DNA from: Dietzia cinnamea NBRC 102147
Lineage (GTDB): Bacteria; Actinomycetota; Actinomycetes; Mycobacteriales; Mycobacteriaceae
Direction: 5' to 3'
Length of the DNA stretch: 44,738 nucleotides
Assembly: GCF_001571065.1 (NCBI RefSeq)
Contig: NZ_BCSW01000025.1
Location: forward strand, 1 to 44,738
Shown: piece by piece, positions 9,313 through 19,761 of the stretch
Numbering within the stretch: the stretch's first letter is position 1
How the letters are laid out: every line of letters starts with the position of its first letter
Made by a program: the position numbers and the translations under genes
The notes under the pieces: generated by a model
Databases searched by the model: none
Told to the model about the DNA's origin: nothing
What the model saw: only the letters and a program-made list of their open reading frames with translations

Positions 9313-10231
9313 GCTGCGTAACTTCCCCGTGCCGGACGGTCTCGACGGCATGCGCGTCGACGCCGGCGTCTCCCGGCTGTTGGGCATCTCGCGCACCGCG
9401 GTGGCGGACCTGGCCGGCGAGGGCAAGGTTCTGCTCGACGGCCGCACCGTGGGCAAGTCCGACAAGCTCACCGGGATGTCCTGGATCGAGGTAGAGATGC
9501 CGGAGCCGCGGGCCGAGCCGGCGGTGGTCGCCGAGCCGGTCGAGGGGATGGCGGTCGTGTACTCGGACGCGGACATCGTCGTCGTCGACAAGCCCGTCGG
9601 TGTGGCCGCGCACGCCTCGGTCGGGTGGACCGGTCCCACGGTGATCGGCGGCCTGGCCGCCGCCGGGTACCGCATCTCGACCTCGGGACCGCCGGAGCGC
9701 AAGGGGATCGTCCACCGCCTCGACGTGGGGACCTCCGGCCTCATGGTGGTGGCGGCGTCGGAGCGGGCGTACACGCTGCTCAAGCGGGCGTTCCGCGACC
9801 GGACTGTCGACAAGACCTACCACGCGCTGGTGCAGGGCCACCCCGATCCGCTCTCGGGGACGATCGACGCGCCGATCGGCCGGCACACGTCGAACGACTG
9901 GCGCTTCGCGGTCACCTCCGACGGCAAGCCGTCGATCACGCACTACGACACCCTCGAGGCGCACCAGGCGGCGACGTTGGTCGAGGTGAAGCTCGAGACG
10001 GGGCGCACCCATCAGATCCGCGTGCACTTCTCGGCGCTGCACCACCCGTGTGCGGGTGACCTCACGTACGGCGCGGACCCGGTCCTCGCGCGGCGGCTGG
10101 GGCTCGAGCGGCAGTGGCTGCACGCGGTGGGCCTGGGCTTCGAGCATCCGGGCACGGGGGCGCGCGTGGACTTCGCGAGCCGGTACCCCGACGACCTGCA
10201 GCACGCGATCGACGTCCTCCGCGACGCATGA
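9305..10231 (+). CDS. RluD-type 23S rRNA pseudouridine synthase
   Basis: Isomerises uridines in large-subunit rRNA. The 308-residue protein has an S4 RNA-binding domain at about 15-75 followed by the RsuA/RluA catalytic domain. The signature [12 protein letters not shown] carries the catalytic Asp140, and GRTHQIRVH is the second conserved motif. It overlaps lspA by 8 nt and the next gene by 4 nt (ATGA), so the three form an operon. M. tuberculosis Rv1540 occupies the same position. The exact target uridines cannot be told from sequence. Confidence 0.95.
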   Translation: MGELRNFPVPDGLDGMRVDAGVSRLLGISRTAVADLAGEGKVLLDGRTVGKSDKLTGMSWIEVEMPEPRAEPAVVAEPVEGMAVVYSDADIVVVDKPVGVAAHASVGWTGPTVIGGLAAAGYRISTSGPPERKGIVHRLDVGTSGLMVVAASERAYTLLKRAFRDRTVDKTYHALVQGHPDPLSGTIDAPIGRHTSNDWRFAVTSDGKPSITHYDTLEAHQAATLVEVKLETGRTHQIRVHFSALHHPCAGDLTYGADPVLARRLGLERQWLHAVGLGFEHPGTGARVDFASRYPDDLQHAIDVLRDA

Positions 10232-10989
10232 CCGGCGCCGCGCGGCTGCTGCGGGCCGCCGGCGTGGGGGTGGTGGTCGTCCTGGCGCTGGTGACGATCC
10301 TCACCGCGCTGCGCACCGAGCTCCCGCGGAGCCCGGGGGTGATGAGCGACGCCCTGGGCCCCGACCCCGGCGAGCGCGTCGGCGACTACCTCGACCGCGC
10401 GGCCGCCTCACTGGTCACCGTGGGCGGCGGGACGGACGTCCCGGGGGGATCCGGTGATGATGGCGACGACGACGAGGGCCGCGCCCGCGACCCCGACGCC
10501 CACCGCTGGGCCCTCGTCAGCGCGGGTGAGGCGTGGTCGGTCGCCGAGGCCGCCGGCGCGGTGCGGGGTCTGCCGCGCGTCTCGGGGCTGTCCGTGCAGG
10601 TGCCGGTCGAGGGGGTCGCGATGCCCGTTTCCGACGTGGCGCTGGCCGAGCCGGTGGCGGGGGAGGCCGGGCGCGAGGCGGTGTTCGGCCGGGGCCTCGA
10701 GCAGGCGGCCGCGCGGCTCGATCCGGCCCCGGCGGGATCGGACCGGGCCGCCGCGGCCGCCGCGCTCACCGCGTCCCGCATCCGGGCGGGGGAGCCCGCG
10801 ATCATCGGCCTGCTCGTGCGCGGCACGACCGGACAGCTGCGCGCGGTGGCCGACCACCGCGGTGTGCGGGCGGTGGAGGCGCTGCCCCCCGACGCGGTGT
10901 ACGGGCGCTTCGCCGTCCGGCCCCTGCTGCCTCAGCAGGTCGACTCGGCCCTGCCGCTCCCGGACGCCGCCCCCGTACCCCCCGCCTGA
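10228..10989 (+). CDS. Unknown membrane-anchored protein
   Basis: A 253-residue protein starting at an ATG that overlaps the stop of the pseudouridine synthase gene (ATGA). Residues about 8-28 form one hydrophobic helix after a short basic N-terminus, so the rest is probably outside the membrane. A Gly/Asp-rich acidic loop (residues 70-85) separates two Ala-rich segments, and the C-terminus is Pro-rich. I do not recognise a family. Codon use matches its neighbours. Position suggests co-expression with lspA and rRNA pseudouridylation, but no functional link is implied. Confidence 0.7.
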   Translation: MTGAARLLRAAGVGVVVVLALVTILTALRTELPRSPGVMSDALGPDPGERVGDYLDRAAASLVTVGGGTDVPGGSGDDGDDDEGRARDPDAHRWALVSAGEAWSVAEAAGAVRGLPRVSGLSVQVPVEGVAMPVSDVALAEPVAGEAGREAVFGRGLEQAAARLDPAPAGSDRAAAAAALTASRIRAGEPAIIGLLVRGTTGQLRAVADHRGVRAVEALPPDAVYGRFAVRPLLPQQVDSALPLPDAAPVPPA

Positions 10990-11013
10990 CCGGCCACCGC
11001 GGGCGACCGGCGC

Positions 11014-11019
11014 TAGGGT
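11014..11019 (+). promoter_or_regulatory. -10 hexamer TAGGGT, leaderless start of rarD-like gene
   Basis: TAGGGT lies 7 nt before the GTG at 11027, and no ribosome binding site is present. This fits leaderless transcription and supports that start. Confidence 0.5.
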
Positions 11020-11026
11020 TGCGCCG

Positions 11027-11959
11027 GTGAACGGTGAGGCGGCAGGGGAGAAGGACAGGACGGTCGCCGTCGGCATGGCGGCCGGCGTCGCGGCGTACAC
11101 GCTCTGGGGCTTCTTCCCCGCCTTCTTCCCGCTGCTCGAGCCCGCCGGGGCGGTCGAGATCCTCGCGCACCGGATCGTGTGGTCGTTCGTCGTCATGGCC
11201 ATCGTGGTCACGCTGCTGCGCGGCTGGGGGCGGGTGCGCGCCATGGACCGCACCTCCTGGGCCCGCATCGGGGGTGCGGCCGCCTTCGTCTCGGCCAACT
11301 GGGGCGTCTACGTGTACGCGGTCAACTCCGAGCGGGTCACCGAGGCGGCACTGGGGTACACGATCAACCCGCTGGTCAGCGTGCTGCTGGGCGTGATCGT
11401 CTTCCGCGAACGGCTCACCCGCCCACAGTGGCTCGCGGTGGCCCTCGCCGTCGTCGCCGTCGGGGTCCTCACCGCCGGATACGGTCACTTCCCGTACCTG
11501 TCGGTGATCCTCGCCGTGAGTTTCGGTCTGTACGGCGTGTTCAAGAAGAAGCTGCGCGTGGATCCGGTGACCGGGATGCTCGGCGAGGTCGCGGTGACGA
11601 CGCCCGTCGCGGTGGCCTTCCTGGTCTGGCTGGGCGCGTCCGGCGCGGGCACCTTCACCGGGCACGGTGCGGGGCATTCCGCGCTGCTGGCCGCCTCCGG
11701 CCTCGTCACCGTGGTGCCGCTGCTGCTGTTCGCCGTCGCCGCGCAGCGCATCCCGCTGGCCACCGTCGGCATGCTGCAGTACATCGTCCCGGTGCTGCAG
11801 ATGGCGTGGGGACTGCTCGTCGTGGGCGAGCGACTCGACGCCGTCCAGTGGGTGGGCTTCGCGCTCATCTGGACCGCCGTCATCGCGTTCACGCTGGCCG
11901 GTCGCACGCCGCGCGCGGCCCGTCCTGGGGGTTCGAGGACTGTCGGTGATCCGACCTAG
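11027..11959 (+). CDS. rarD: RarD-type EamA-family permease
   Basis: A 310-residue integral membrane protein with about ten hydrophobic helices in two EamA halves. The N-terminal pattern [12 protein letters not shown] and the [10 protein letters not shown] segment are characteristic of RarD proteins (chloramphenicol-sensitive group). The substrate is not established for this family. The GTG at 11027 starts 38 nt after the preceding gene and has its own -10 element, so it is probably a separate transcription unit. The C-terminus is a short basic tail. Confidence 0.88.
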   Translation: MNGEAAGEKDRTVAVGMAAGVAAYTLWGFFPAFFPLLEPAGAVEILAHRIVWSFVVMAIVVTLLRGWGRVRAMDRTSWARIGGAAAFVSANWGVYVYAVNSERVTEAALGYTINPLVSVLLGVIVFRERLTRPQWLAVALAVVAVGVLTAGYGHFPYLSVILAVSFGLYGVFKKKLRVDPVTGMLGEVAVTTPVAVAFLVWLGASGAGTFTGHGAGHSALLAASGLVTVVPLLLFAVAAQRIPLATVGMLQYIVPVLQMAWGLLVVGERLDAVQWVGFALIWTAVIAFTLAGRTPRAARPGGSRTVGDPT

Positions 11960-11994
11960 ACTGTGGCGGACGAGTCCGTAGGAGGAGTGCTTTC

Positions 11995-14900
11995 GTGGGC
12001 GATCAGTTCGTGCATCTGCACAATCACACCGAGTTCTCGATGCTCGACGGGATGGCGCAGATCGACCCGCTGTTCGCGGAGGCGTCACGTCTGGGTATGC
12101 CGGCCGTTGGGATGACCGACCACGGCAACATGTACGGCGCCTCGGACTTCTACAAGCAGGCCAAGAAGACCGGGGTCAAGCCCATCATCGGGATCGAGGC
12201 GTACGTCGCCCCGGAGTCGCGGTTCGAGAAGAAGCGCATCCTGTGGGGCGAGAAGCACCAGAAGAGTGACGACGTCGCCGGCTCCGGCGCCTACACGCAC
12301 ATGACGATGGTCGCCGAGAACGCCACCGGCCTGCGCAACCTGTTCCGGCTGTCCTCGCTGGCCTCGTACGAGGGGCAGCTGGGCAAGTGGGCGCGCATGG
12401 ACGCGGAGATCCTCGCCGAGTACTCCGAGGGGATCATCGCCACCTCCGGCTGCCCCTCCGGCGAGATCCAGACCCGCCTGCGCCTCGGCCACATCAAGGA
12501 GGCCTACGAGGCCGCCGAGAAGTGGCAGTCGATCTTCGGCAAGGACAACTTCTTCCTCGAGCTCATGGACCACGGGATCGACATCGAGCGTCGGGTCCGC
12601 GAGGACCTGCTCAAGCTCGGTAGGGACCTGGGCATGCCGCCGCTCGTGACCAACGACTGCCACTACGTCACCCGCGAGCAGGCCCACGCCCACGAGGCCA
12701 TGCTCTGCGTCCAGACCGGCAAGACGCTGGCCGACGAGAACCGCTTCAAGTTCGACGGGGACGGCTACTTCCTCAAGTCCGCCGAGGAGATGCGCGCCCA
12801 GTGGGACTCCGAGGTCCCCGGCGCCTGCGACAACACGCTGTGGATCGCCGAGCGTGTCCAGCCGTACGACGACATCTGGACCCCGCGCGACCGGATGCCC
12901 AAGTTCCCCGTACCCGAGGGCGAGACGGAGGACACCTGGTTGGCCAAGGAGGTCCACAAGGGTCTGCAGTGGCGCTTCCCCGACGGGGTGCCGCAGGAGT
13001 ACATCGAGCGTGCGAACTTCGAGCTCGAGGTCATCAAGGGCAAGGGCTACCCCGGCTACTTCCTCGTGGTCGGCGACCTCATCGAGCACGCCCGCTCGAT
13101 CGGCATCAAGGTCGGCCCCGGCCGAGGCTCCGCCGCCGGCGCGCTGGTGGCGTACGCGCTGAAGATCACCAACATCGACCCCATCGAGCACGGACTGCTG
13201 TTCGAGAGGTTCCTCAACCCCGAGCGGCCGTCCGCGCCCGATATCGATATCGACTTCGACGACCGGCGTCGCGGCGAGATGATCCGCTACGCGTCCGACA
13301 AGTGGGGCGCCGACAAGATCGCCCAGGTCATCACCTTCGGCACCATCAAGACCAAGGCCGCCATCAAGGACGCCGCCCGCGTCAACTTCGGCCAGCCCGG
13401 GTACGCGATCGCCGACCGCATCACCAAGGCGCTGCCGCCGCCGATCATGGCCAAGGACATCCCGCTGTCCGGGATCACCGACCCCAAGCACGAGCGGTAC
13501 GGCGAGGCCGCCGAGGTGCGCCAACTCCTCGAGACCGACCCCGACGTCAAGCGGATCTACGACACGGCCCGCGGGCTGGAGGGCATGGTCCGTCAGGCCG
13601 GCGTTCACGCGTGTGCGGTGATCATGTCCTCCGAGCCGCTGCTCGACGTGATCCCCATGTGGAAGCGCGCGCAGGACGGAGCCCTCATCACCGGCTGGGA
13701 CTACCCGTCGTGTGAGGACATCGGCCTGCTCAAGATGGATTTCCTGGGCCTGCGCAACCTCACGGTGATCGGTGACTGCCTGGAGAACATCAAGCTCAAC
13801 CGTGGCGAGGAGATCGACCTCGACACGCTGAGCACGGACGACCAGGCGACGTACGATCTGCTCGCCCGCGGTGACACCCTGGGCGTGTTCCAGCTCGACT
13901 CCGGCGGCATGCGCGAGCTGCTCAAGCGGATGAAGCCCACCGGCTTCAACGACATCGTGGCCGCCCTCGCGCTGTACCGGCCCGGCCCCATGGGCATGGG
14001 TACGCACTGGAACTACGCCGACCGCAAGAACGGCAAGCAGGAACTGGTGCCCATCCACCCTGAGCTGGAGGAGCCGCTCAAGGAGATCCTCGGGGAGACC
14101 CACGGCCTGATCGTCTACCAGGAGCAGATCATGGCCATCTCCCGCGAGCTCGCGGGATACACGGCCGGTGAGGCCGACGGCTTCCGTAAGGCCATGGGTA
14201 AGAAGAAGGCCGAGGTCCTGGCCGCGGAGTACGAGAAGTTCTCGGGCGGTATGTTCGAGCGCGGGTTCTCCAAGGAGGCCGTCGACGCGCTGTGGGGCAC
14301 CATCGAGCCCTTCGCCTCGTACGCGTTCAACAAGTCGCACGCCGCCGGCTACGGCCTCGTGTCTTTCTGGACCGGTTACCTCAAGGCCAACTACCCGGCC
14401 GAGTACATGGCCGCGCTGCTCACCTCCGTCGGGGACGACAAGGACAAGGCCGCCCTGTACCTGTCCAACTGCCGGCAGATGGGCATCAGGGTGCTCCCGC
14501 CGTCGGTCAACGAGTCGCTGACCAACTTCGCCTCCGTCGGCGAGGACATCCGCTTCGGCCTGGGTGCCGTGCGCAACGTCGGCGCACAGGTCGTGGACTC
14601 GATCGTCGCCGGGCGTGAGGCCAAGGGCGAGTTCACCGACTTCTCGGACTACCTCGCCAAGATCGACCAGACCGCCTGCACCAAGAAGGTCACCGAGTCG
14701 CTCATCAAGGCCGGCGCCTTCGACTCGCTCGGCCATCCGCGCAAGGGCCTGTTCCTGGTCCACGCCGACGCCGTGGAATCGGTGATGTCCACCAAGAAGG
14801 CCGAGGCCGTCGGCCAGTTCGACCTCTTCGGTGGGGGAGACGACACCGCGGCCGACGCCGGCTTCGGTGACGTGTTCGCCGTCCGCGTGCCCGATGAGGA

Positions 14901-15540
14901 GTGGGACACCAAGCAGAAACTGGCCCTCGAGCGCGAGATGTTGGGCCTGTACGTCTCCGGCCACCCGCTCGACGGGCTCGAGGCCGCACTGGAGGCCAAG
15001 ACCGACACGAACATCGCCACGATCCATGAGGGCGAGCTGGCCCACGGCACCGCCGTGACGATCGGCGGGATCATCTCCGGGGTCGACCGGCGGGTGAACA
15101 AGAACGGCGAGCCGTGGGCGATCGTGACGATCGAGGACTTCAACGGCAGCGTCGAGGTGCTGTTCTTCCCCAAGACCTACCGGATCGCTGCACTGGACAT
15201 CGCCGAGGACGCGGTCGTGCTGGTCAAAGCGAGGATCAACATCCGTGAGGACCGCGTGTCGGTCTTCGGCGACACCCTCGAGGTGCCGGACCTGGTCGTC
15301 GGCGGCAACGGCGCGCCCCTCGCGCTGACGCTGCAGACGCGGATGTGCACCATCGAGACGGTCACCGCGCTCAAGCAGGTCCTCGTCCGCCACCCCGGCC
15401 CCTCCGACGTCCATCTGCGGTTGGTCAACGGCAGCTCCTCGACAGTCCTGCGGCTCGACGATCAACTGCGGGTCGAGACGTCGTCCTCCCTCATGGGGGA
15501 CCTCAAGGCGCTACTCGGCGCCGGCTGCCTCGCGGGCTGA
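11995..15540 (+). CDS. dnaE: DNA polymerase III alpha subunit
   Basis: Catalytic subunit of the replicative polymerase, 1181 residues, equivalent to mycobacterial DnaE1. The N-terminal PHP domain begins with [13 protein letters not shown] and retains its metal-binding His residues, so it may proofread. The palm motif PDIDIDFDD at 415-423 holds the catalytic aspartates (Asp416 and Asp418 equivalent to the E. coli pair). Tandem HhH and OB-fold domains occupy the last 300 residues. The GTG start at 11995 follows GGAGGAG at 11981-11987, and a TAGACT -10-like element lies about 38 nt upstream. Confidence 0.98.
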   Translation: MGDQFVHLHNHTEFSMLDGMAQIDPLFAEASRLGMPAVGMTDHGNMYGASDFYKQAKKTGVKPIIGIEAYVAPESRFEKKRILWGEKHQKSDDVAGSGAYTHMTMVAENATGLRNLFRLSSLASYEGQLGKWARMDAEILAEYSEGIIATSGCPSGEIQTRLRLGHIKEAYEAAEKWQSIFGKDNFFLELMDHGIDIERRVREDLLKLGRDLGMPPLVTNDCHYVTREQAHAHEAMLCVQTGKTLADENRFKFDGDGYFLKSAEEMRAQWDSEVPGACDNTLWIAERVQPYDDIWTPRDRMPKFPVPEGETEDTWLAKEVHKGLQWRFPDGVPQEYIERANFELEVIKGKGYPGYFLVVGDLIEHARSIGIKVGPGRGSAAGALVAYALKITNIDPIEHGLLFERFLNPERPSAPDIDIDFDDRRRGEMIRYASDKWGADKIAQVITFGTIKTKAAIKDAARVNFGQPGYAIADRITKALPPPIMAKDIPLSGITDPKHERYGEAAEVRQLLETDPDVKRIYDTARGLEGMVRQAGVHACAVIMSSEPLLDVIPMWKRAQDGALITGWDYPSCEDIGLLKMDFLGLRNLTVIGDCLENIKLNRGEEIDLDTLSTDDQATYDLLARGDTLGVFQLDSGGMRELLKRMKPTGFNDIVAALALYRPGPMGMGTHWNYADRKNGKQELVPIHPELEEPLKEILGETHGLIVYQEQIMAISRELAGYTAGEADGFRKAMGKKKAEVLAAEYEKFSGGMFERGFSKEAVDALWGTIEPFASYAFNKSHAAGYGLVSFWTGYLKANYPAEYMAALLTSVGDDKDKAALYLSNCRQMGIRVLPPSVNESLTNFASVGEDIRFGLGAVRNVGAQVVDSIVAGREAKGEFTDFSDYLAKIDQTACTKKVTESLIKAGAFDSLGHPRKGLFLVHADAVESVMSTKKAEAVGQFDLFGGGDDTAADAGFGDVFAVRVPDEEWDTKQKLALEREMLGLYVSGHPLDGLEAALEAKTDTNIATIHEGELAHGTAVTIGGIISGVDRRVNKNGEPWAIVTIEDFNGSVEVLFFPKTYRIAALDIAEDAVVLVKARINIREDRVSVFGDTLEVPDLVVGGNGAPLALTLQTRMCTIETVTALKQVLVRHPGPSDVHLRLVNGSSSTVLRLDDQLRVETSSSLMGDLKALLGAGCLAG

Positions 15541-15614
15541 CCGGACCGCGGTGCACGCGTGCTTCGCCGGGTGGCCACGCGGTGACCGGTTGGCGGTGAT
15601 CGCGGAGGCGGTGG

Positions 15615-15620
15615 GACACT
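15615..15620 (+). promoter_or_regulatory. -10-like hexamer GACACT before ilvA
   Basis: GACACT lies 7 nt before the GTG at 15628 but only 1 nt before the GTG at 15622. If transcription is leaderless, this favours 15628 as the true start. Confidence 0.35.
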
Positions 15621-15627
15621 GGTGGCT

Positions 15628-16902
15628 GTGACCGCCACCGAACCCGCGCCCACCCAGGTCGTGACCACCGACGACATCGACGCCGCAGCCCGCCGGATCG
15701 GCGACGTCATCCGGTCGACCGACCTGCAGGTCAGCGAGCGGCTCAGCGAGCAGACCGGCGCGCGCATCCTGCTCAAGAGGGAGGACCAGCAGGCGGTTCG
15801 CTCCTACAAGATCCGCGGTGCGTACAACCTCATGGCGCAGCTGACCGGCGACGAACGCAGCGCGGGCGTGGTCACCGCCAGCGCCGGCAACCACGCCCAG
15901 GGCGTGGCGTTCGCCTGCCGGGTCCTCGGGATCAACGGCCGCATCTACGTGCCGACCAACACGCCCAAGCAGAAGCGCGACCGAATCCTGGCCCACGGCC
16001 GCAGCTGGGTCGAGCTCGTGGTGACGGGGGCCAACTTCGACGCCGCCCAGGCGGCTGCCCGCGCGGACGCCACGCGCACCGGAGCGACCATGGTGCCGCC
16101 GTTCGACCACCCCGACACGATGGCCGGGCAGGGCACGATCGCCGCCGAGGTCCTCGCGCAGCTCGACGAGGTCCCCGACGCCGTGGTGGTCCCGGTCGGT
16201 GGGGGCGGGCTGGCCGGGGGCATCGCGACCTATCTGGCCGAGTACGCGCCGGACTGCAAGATCATCGCCGTCGAGCCCGCTGGCGCCCCGTCGCTGACGA
16301 GGGCTCTGGAAGCGGGGGAGCCCGTCACCCTCGACACGGTCGACACCTTCGTCGACGGCGCCTCCGTCGCCCGGCTCGGTGACTTCCCGTTCAGCGTCAT
16401 CTCCTCGATGACCGAGCAAATCCAGGTCCTCACGGTGGACGAGGGCGCGGTGTGCACGGAGATGTTGGAGCTGTACCAGAACGAGGGGATCATCTGTGAG
16501 CCCGCCGGCGCGCTGGCGGTGACGGCCCTCCACCAGCTCGATATCGACGAGGGCGCCACTGTCGTCTGCATCGTCTCGGGCGGGAACAACGACGTCTCGC
16601 GGTACAGCGAGATCATCGAGCGGTCCCTGGTCCACAAGGGCCTCAAGCACTATTTCCTGGTCAAGTTCCCGCAGGAGCCGGGCCAGCTGCGTCGCTTCCT
16701 CGACGAGGTTCTGGGGCCCGAGGACGACATCACGCAGTTCGAGTACCTCAAGCGCAACAACCGCGAGTTCGGTGCGGCGCTGGTGGGTATCGAGCTCGGG
16801 TCGGCCACCAGTCTGCACTCACTGCTCGAGCGCATGGACGCCTCCCGCATCGACTGCGAGCGTCTCGAGCCAGGTACTGCGGCGTACGAATACCTGACCT
16901 GA
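15628..16902 (+). CDS. ilvA: Threonine dehydratase, biosynthetic
   Basis: PLP-dependent enzyme making 2-oxobutanoate from threonine, the first step of isoleucine synthesis. With this start it has 424 residues. The PLP lysine is in SYKIRGAYN (Lys61), the phosphate-binding loop is GGGGL near 195 and the ASAGNHAQG motif is intact. A C-terminal ACT-like regulatory domain follows residue 330, with one such domain as in other actinobacteria. A GTG at 15622 would add two residues; I prefer 15628 because of its spacing to a -10-like element. It shares the isoleucine theme with ileS but lies 12 kb away. Confidence 0.95.
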   Translation: MTATEPAPTQVVTTDDIDAAARRIGDVIRSTDLQVSERLSEQTGARILLKREDQQAVRSYKIRGAYNLMAQLTGDERSAGVVTASAGNHAQGVAFACRVLGINGRIYVPTNTPKQKRDRILAHGRSWVELVVTGANFDAAQAAARADATRTGATMVPPFDHPDTMAGQGTIAAEVLAQLDEVPDAVVVPVGGGGLAGGIATYLAEYAPDCKIIAVEPAGAPSLTRALEAGEPVTLDTVDTFVDGASVARLGDFPFSVISSMTEQIQVLTVDEGAVCTEMLELYQNEGIICEPAGALAVTALHQLDIDEGATVVCIVSGGNNDVSRYSEIIERSLVHKGLKHYFLVKFPQEPGQLRRFLDEVLGPEDDITQFEYLKRNNREFGAALVGIELGSATSLHSLLERMDASRIDCERLEPGTAAYEYLT

Positions 16903-16914
16903 CCCGACCGGGCG

Positions 16915-18708
16915 TCAGCGTGTCCGCACCACCGCGAACCCGAACGCCTGGCAGAACACCGACTCGGCGTCGACCACCGCAGCAGAGGCCAGCACCGCCT
17001 CGCCGGCCAGCGGGACCCGGCACGGCTCGGTGCCCAGGTTCACCACCAACGCCAACGATCCACGATGGACCACCAGCCAGCGGTCGTCGTCGGCCTCCAC
17101 ACCGCACTCCACACGGACCGGCGCGAGCCACGGATCGCTCAGCTCCGGCTCGGCCTTGCGCAGGGCGATCAGCGCGCGGTAGACGCGCAGGATCTCAGCG
17201 TGCTCATAGGCTGCCTGCTCCGAGCGGTCGAGCACCGAGCGGCGGAACGTCTCCGGATCCTGCGGGTCCGCCACCGTGTCGGGATCCCAACCCATCGCCG
17301 CGAACTCGCGCGTCCGTCCCTGCCGCACCGCCTCGGCCAGCTCCGGCTCGGGATGCGAGGTGAAGAAGCAGAACGGCGTCCGCGCACCCCACTCCTCGCC
17401 CTGGAACAACATCGGCGTGAACGGCGAACACAGCACGATCGCGGCCTTGGCCAGCTGCTGCTGCGGCGTGAGATTCATCGACGGCCGATCGCCCGCCGCG
17501 CGATTACCCACCTGGTCGTGGGTCAGCGTGTAGGCGACGAACCGACTACCCGGCACCCGATCCACGTCCAGCGGCCGCCCGTGCACACGACCCCGGAAGG
17601 TCGAATAGGTTCCCGCATGCAGGAACGCGCCCGTGAGCACCTGCCGCAACGACTCGAGCGACCCGAAGTCCACGTAATAGCCCTGTCGCTCTCCGGAGAC
17701 CGCGGCGTGGACGGCATGGTGCACGTCGTCGACCCACTGCCCGTCCAGTCCGAGCCCGCCGGCCTCCCGCGCGGTGACGGTCCGCGGATCGTTCTGGTCG
17801 GACTCCGCGATGAGCGACAGCGGCCGCCCGAGATGGGTGGACAGCGACTCGACCTCCACCACCAGCTGCTCCAGCAGGTGCACGGCCGACGCGTCGTGCA
17901 GCGCGTGCACGGCGTCGAGACGCAGTGCGTCGACGTGGAACTCGTCGAACCAGCGCAGCGCGTTGTCGATGATGTAGCGCCGCACCTCGCCCGAGTGCTC
18001 GCCGTCGAGGTTCAGTCCCGACCCCCACGGCCCGTCCGCGGCCGAGAGATACGGCCCGAACTCCGGGAGGTAGTTCCCCGACGGGCCCAGATGGTTGTAG
18101 ACCACGTCCAGGCACACCGCCAGGCCGCGCGCGTGGCAGGCGTCCACGAACTGCTGAAACGCGTCCGGCCCGCCGTACGGCTCGTGCACGGCGAACCACG
18201 CCACGCCGTCGTAACCCCAGCCGTACTCGCCGTTGAACGCGCCCAGGGGCATCACCTCGACCATGTCCACGCCCAGCTCGACCAGCTCGTCGAGGTGCTC
18301 GATCGCACTGATCAGCGTCCCGCCGGTCGAGAAGGTGCCCACGTGCATCTCGTAGATCACCGACCCGGCCAGCTGCCGGCCGGTCCACGCCGCGTCCGTC
18401 CAGCGGGACGGGTCGAGGCGGTGGACCCGCGACAGCCCGTGCACCCCGTCCGGCTGACGCGTCGACCGCGGGTCGGGACGCGGCGGACCGACCTCGTCGT
18501 CGTCGCCGGTCACCACGAACCCGTAGTCCCTGCCCTGTTCCCGGGCAACGCCGCACGTCCACCAGCCGTCCGCGGCACGCCGCATGGGGACGGGATCGGC
18601 GTCGGGGTGGTCCAGCACCAGCCCCACCGCGCGTGCCTCCGGCGCCCACACGGAGAACATGTCGGCGCCGGTGGTTGTGGACGAGGTCGATGCGCTCGGA
18701 GAGGTCAC
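16915..18708 (-). CDS. treZ: Malto-oligosyltrehalose trehalohydrolase
   Basis: Releases trehalose from maltooligosyl-trehalose, the last step of the TreXYZ pathway. It is a GH13 enzyme of 597 residues with an N-terminal E-set domain (about 15-105). In the barrel, LRLDAVHAL carries the nucleophile Asp265, AESDQND the acid Glu302, and THDQVGNRA the third carboxylate. The GTG at 18708 lies 7 nt after TACGCT on the minus strand, so it is probably leaderless. Unlike in M. tuberculosis, treZ is not contiguous with treY and treX: five other genes lie between. Confidence 0.96.
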   Translation of the reverse strand: MTSPSASTSSTTTGADMFSVWAPEARAVGLVLDHPDADPVPMRRAADGWWTCGVAREQGRDYGFVVTGDDDEVGPPRPDPRSTRQPDGVHGLSRVHRLDPSRWTDAAWTGRQLAGSVIYEMHVGTFSTGGTLISAIEHLDELVELGVDMVEVMPLGAFNGEYGWGYDGVAWFAVHEPYGGPDAFQQFVDACHARGLAVCLDVVYNHLGPSGNYLPEFGPYLSAADGPWGSGLNLDGEHSGEVRRYIIDNALRWFDEFHVDALRLDAVHALHDASAVHLLEQLVVEVESLSTHLGRPLSLIAESDQNDPRTVTAREAGGLGLDGQWVDDVHHAVHAAVSGERQGYYVDFGSLESLRQVLTGAFLHAGTYSTFRGRVHGRPLDVDRVPGSRFVAYTLTHDQVGNRAAGDRPSMNLTPQQQLAKAAIVLCSPFTPMLFQGEEWGARTPFCFFTSHPEPELAEAVRQGRTREFAAMGWDPDTVADPQDPETFRRSVLDRSEQAAYEHAEILRVYRALIALRKAEPELSDPWLAPVRVECGVEADDDRWLVVHRGSLALVVNLGTEPCRVPLAGEAVLASAAVVDAESVFCQAFGFAVVRTR

Positions 18709-18715
18709 ATCACCC

Positions 18716-18721
18716 AGCGTA
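18716..18721 (-). promoter_or_regulatory. -10 hexamer TACGCT, leaderless start of treZ
   Basis: TACGCT on the minus strand lies 7 nt upstream of the treZ GTG at 18708. Confidence 0.5.
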
Positions 18722-18788
18722 GGGAAAACCGGTGCCCGTGGTGAGGGGTCGGGTCGGACCGCCGCGCCGCGTCACCGCCACCGGGCGC

Positions 18789-18794
18789 GATACT
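18789..18794 (+). promoter_or_regulatory. -10-like hexamer GATACT before the YigZ-like gene
   Basis: GATACT lies 6 nt before the ATG at 18801, without a ribosome binding site. With the treZ element it forms a divergent pair of leaderless promoters within 93 nt. Confidence 0.4.
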
Positions 18795-18800
18795 GGGGGC

Positions 18801-19475
18801 ATGACCGCATTGCCGCCCGTGCTCAGGCTCTCCGCCGGTCCGGACGTGACGGGGGAGTACGAGGAGAAGCGCTCCAGGTTCGTGGCGGTGTTGAGACGGT
18901 GCGACGACGAGGAGGACGCCCGCGCCCTGATCGCCGACCTCCGCTCCGCGCATCCGGCGGCTCGCCACCACTGCAGTGCCTTCATCGTGGGCGACCCCGG
19001 GGCCGGCCCGATCGAGCGGACCAACGACGACGGCGAACCCTCCGGCACCGCCGGGACCCCCATGCTGGACGTCCTGCGGGGAAGCGGGCTGACCGGCGTG
19101 TGCGCGGTGGTCGTCCGGTGGTTCGGCGGCACCAAGCTCGGCACCGGCGGCCTCGCCCGCGCCTACTCCGCCGCGGTGAGCGATGCCGTCGAGCAGGCGT
19201 GGACCGACGGGCGCGTCGTGGAGGTGACCCGGACCCCCGCGTGGAAGGCCGTGGTCGACCACTCCGTCGCCGGTGGACTCGAGGCGGCGCTGCGCTCGGC
19301 CGGCGTCCGCGTGCTCGACGTGGACTACGGCCGTCGAGTCGGGCTGACGGTGGCGGGGGAGTTCGGGGTGATCGGGCCGATCCTCGCCGCCCGCACGTCC
19401 GGGGGCGCCGAGTGGTCAGAGGCGGGGGTCGCGACCACCGAGACCGCGGCGACACGCCCGGATATGGAATCCTGA
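18801..19475 (+). CDS. YigZ/IMPACT family protein
   Basis: A 224-residue protein with the UPF0029/IMPACT N-terminal domain: EKRSRFVA near 25, a HHCSAF strand, the NDDGEPSGTAGTPML motif, and VVRWFGGTKLGTGGL near 110. These are the family's most conserved stretches. A second small alpha/beta domain fills residues 140-205. Bacterial members are linked to translation or stress, without a proven reaction. It is divergent from treZ and only 4 nt upstream of the next small gene, so those two may be cotranscribed. Confidence 0.92.
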   Translation: MTALPPVLRLSAGPDVTGEYEEKRSRFVAVLRRCDDEEDARALIADLRSAHPAARHHCSAFIVGDPGAGPIERTNDDGEPSGTAGTPMLDVLRGSGLTGVCAVVVRWFGGTKLGTGGLARAYSAAVSDAVEQAWTDGRVVEVTRTPAWKAVVDHSVAGGLEAALRSAGVRVLDVDYGRRVGLTVAGEFGVIGPILAARTSGGAEWSEAGVATTETAATRPDMES

Positions 19476-19479
19476 ACGT

Positions 19480-19719
19480 ATGAGCATGCAGCCCTACCAG
19501 CCGAACTCGATCGAGGCCCAGAAGCAGCAGGTCCGTAAGGATGCGCGGAACACGGCGATCGCGCTGGGTGTGACTGTGGTGTCGCTGCCGATCGCGTTGT
19601 TCGCGAGCTCGTTCTTTACGCTGGTGGCGATCATCGCCGGGATTCTGACGATCTACCACGGCAACAAGGTCCGCAAGGCGATCTCCGGCAAGCCGGACCA
19701 GAAGCGCGAGCTGTACTGA
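19480..19719 (+). CDS. Small two-helix membrane protein
   Basis: A 79-residue protein with a polar Gln/Lys-rich N-terminus, hydrophobic segments at about 28-45 and 45-62, and a basic C-terminal tail. The ATG lies 4 nt after the YigZ-like gene. Its base composition is slightly less GC-rich than that of the neighbours. No family is recognised; the helix-loop-helix layout suggests a small inner-membrane protein. Confidence 0.7.
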   Translation: MSMQPYQPNSIEAQKQQVRKDARNTAIALGVTVVSLPIALFASSFFTLVAIIAGILTIYHGNKVRKAISGKPDQKRELY

Positions 19720-19726
19720 GCCGTCG

Positions 19727-19754
19727 CCAGCCGCTCGCCGGCCCGAACGGCTGG
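19727..19754. terminator. Hairpin between convergent genes
   Basis: CCAGCCG (19727-19733) and CGGCTGG (19748-19754) form 7-bp perfect arms with a 14-nt loop, 8 nt after the stop of the small membrane protein gene and before the end of the nitroreductase gene. It probably acts as a bidirectional terminator. Confidence 0.55.
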
Positions 19755-19761
19755 ATGCAGG

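Noticed and set aside
12085-15465. An 1126-codon antisense open frame across dnaE
   Set aside because: A shadow of the dnaE codons; no recognisable domain.
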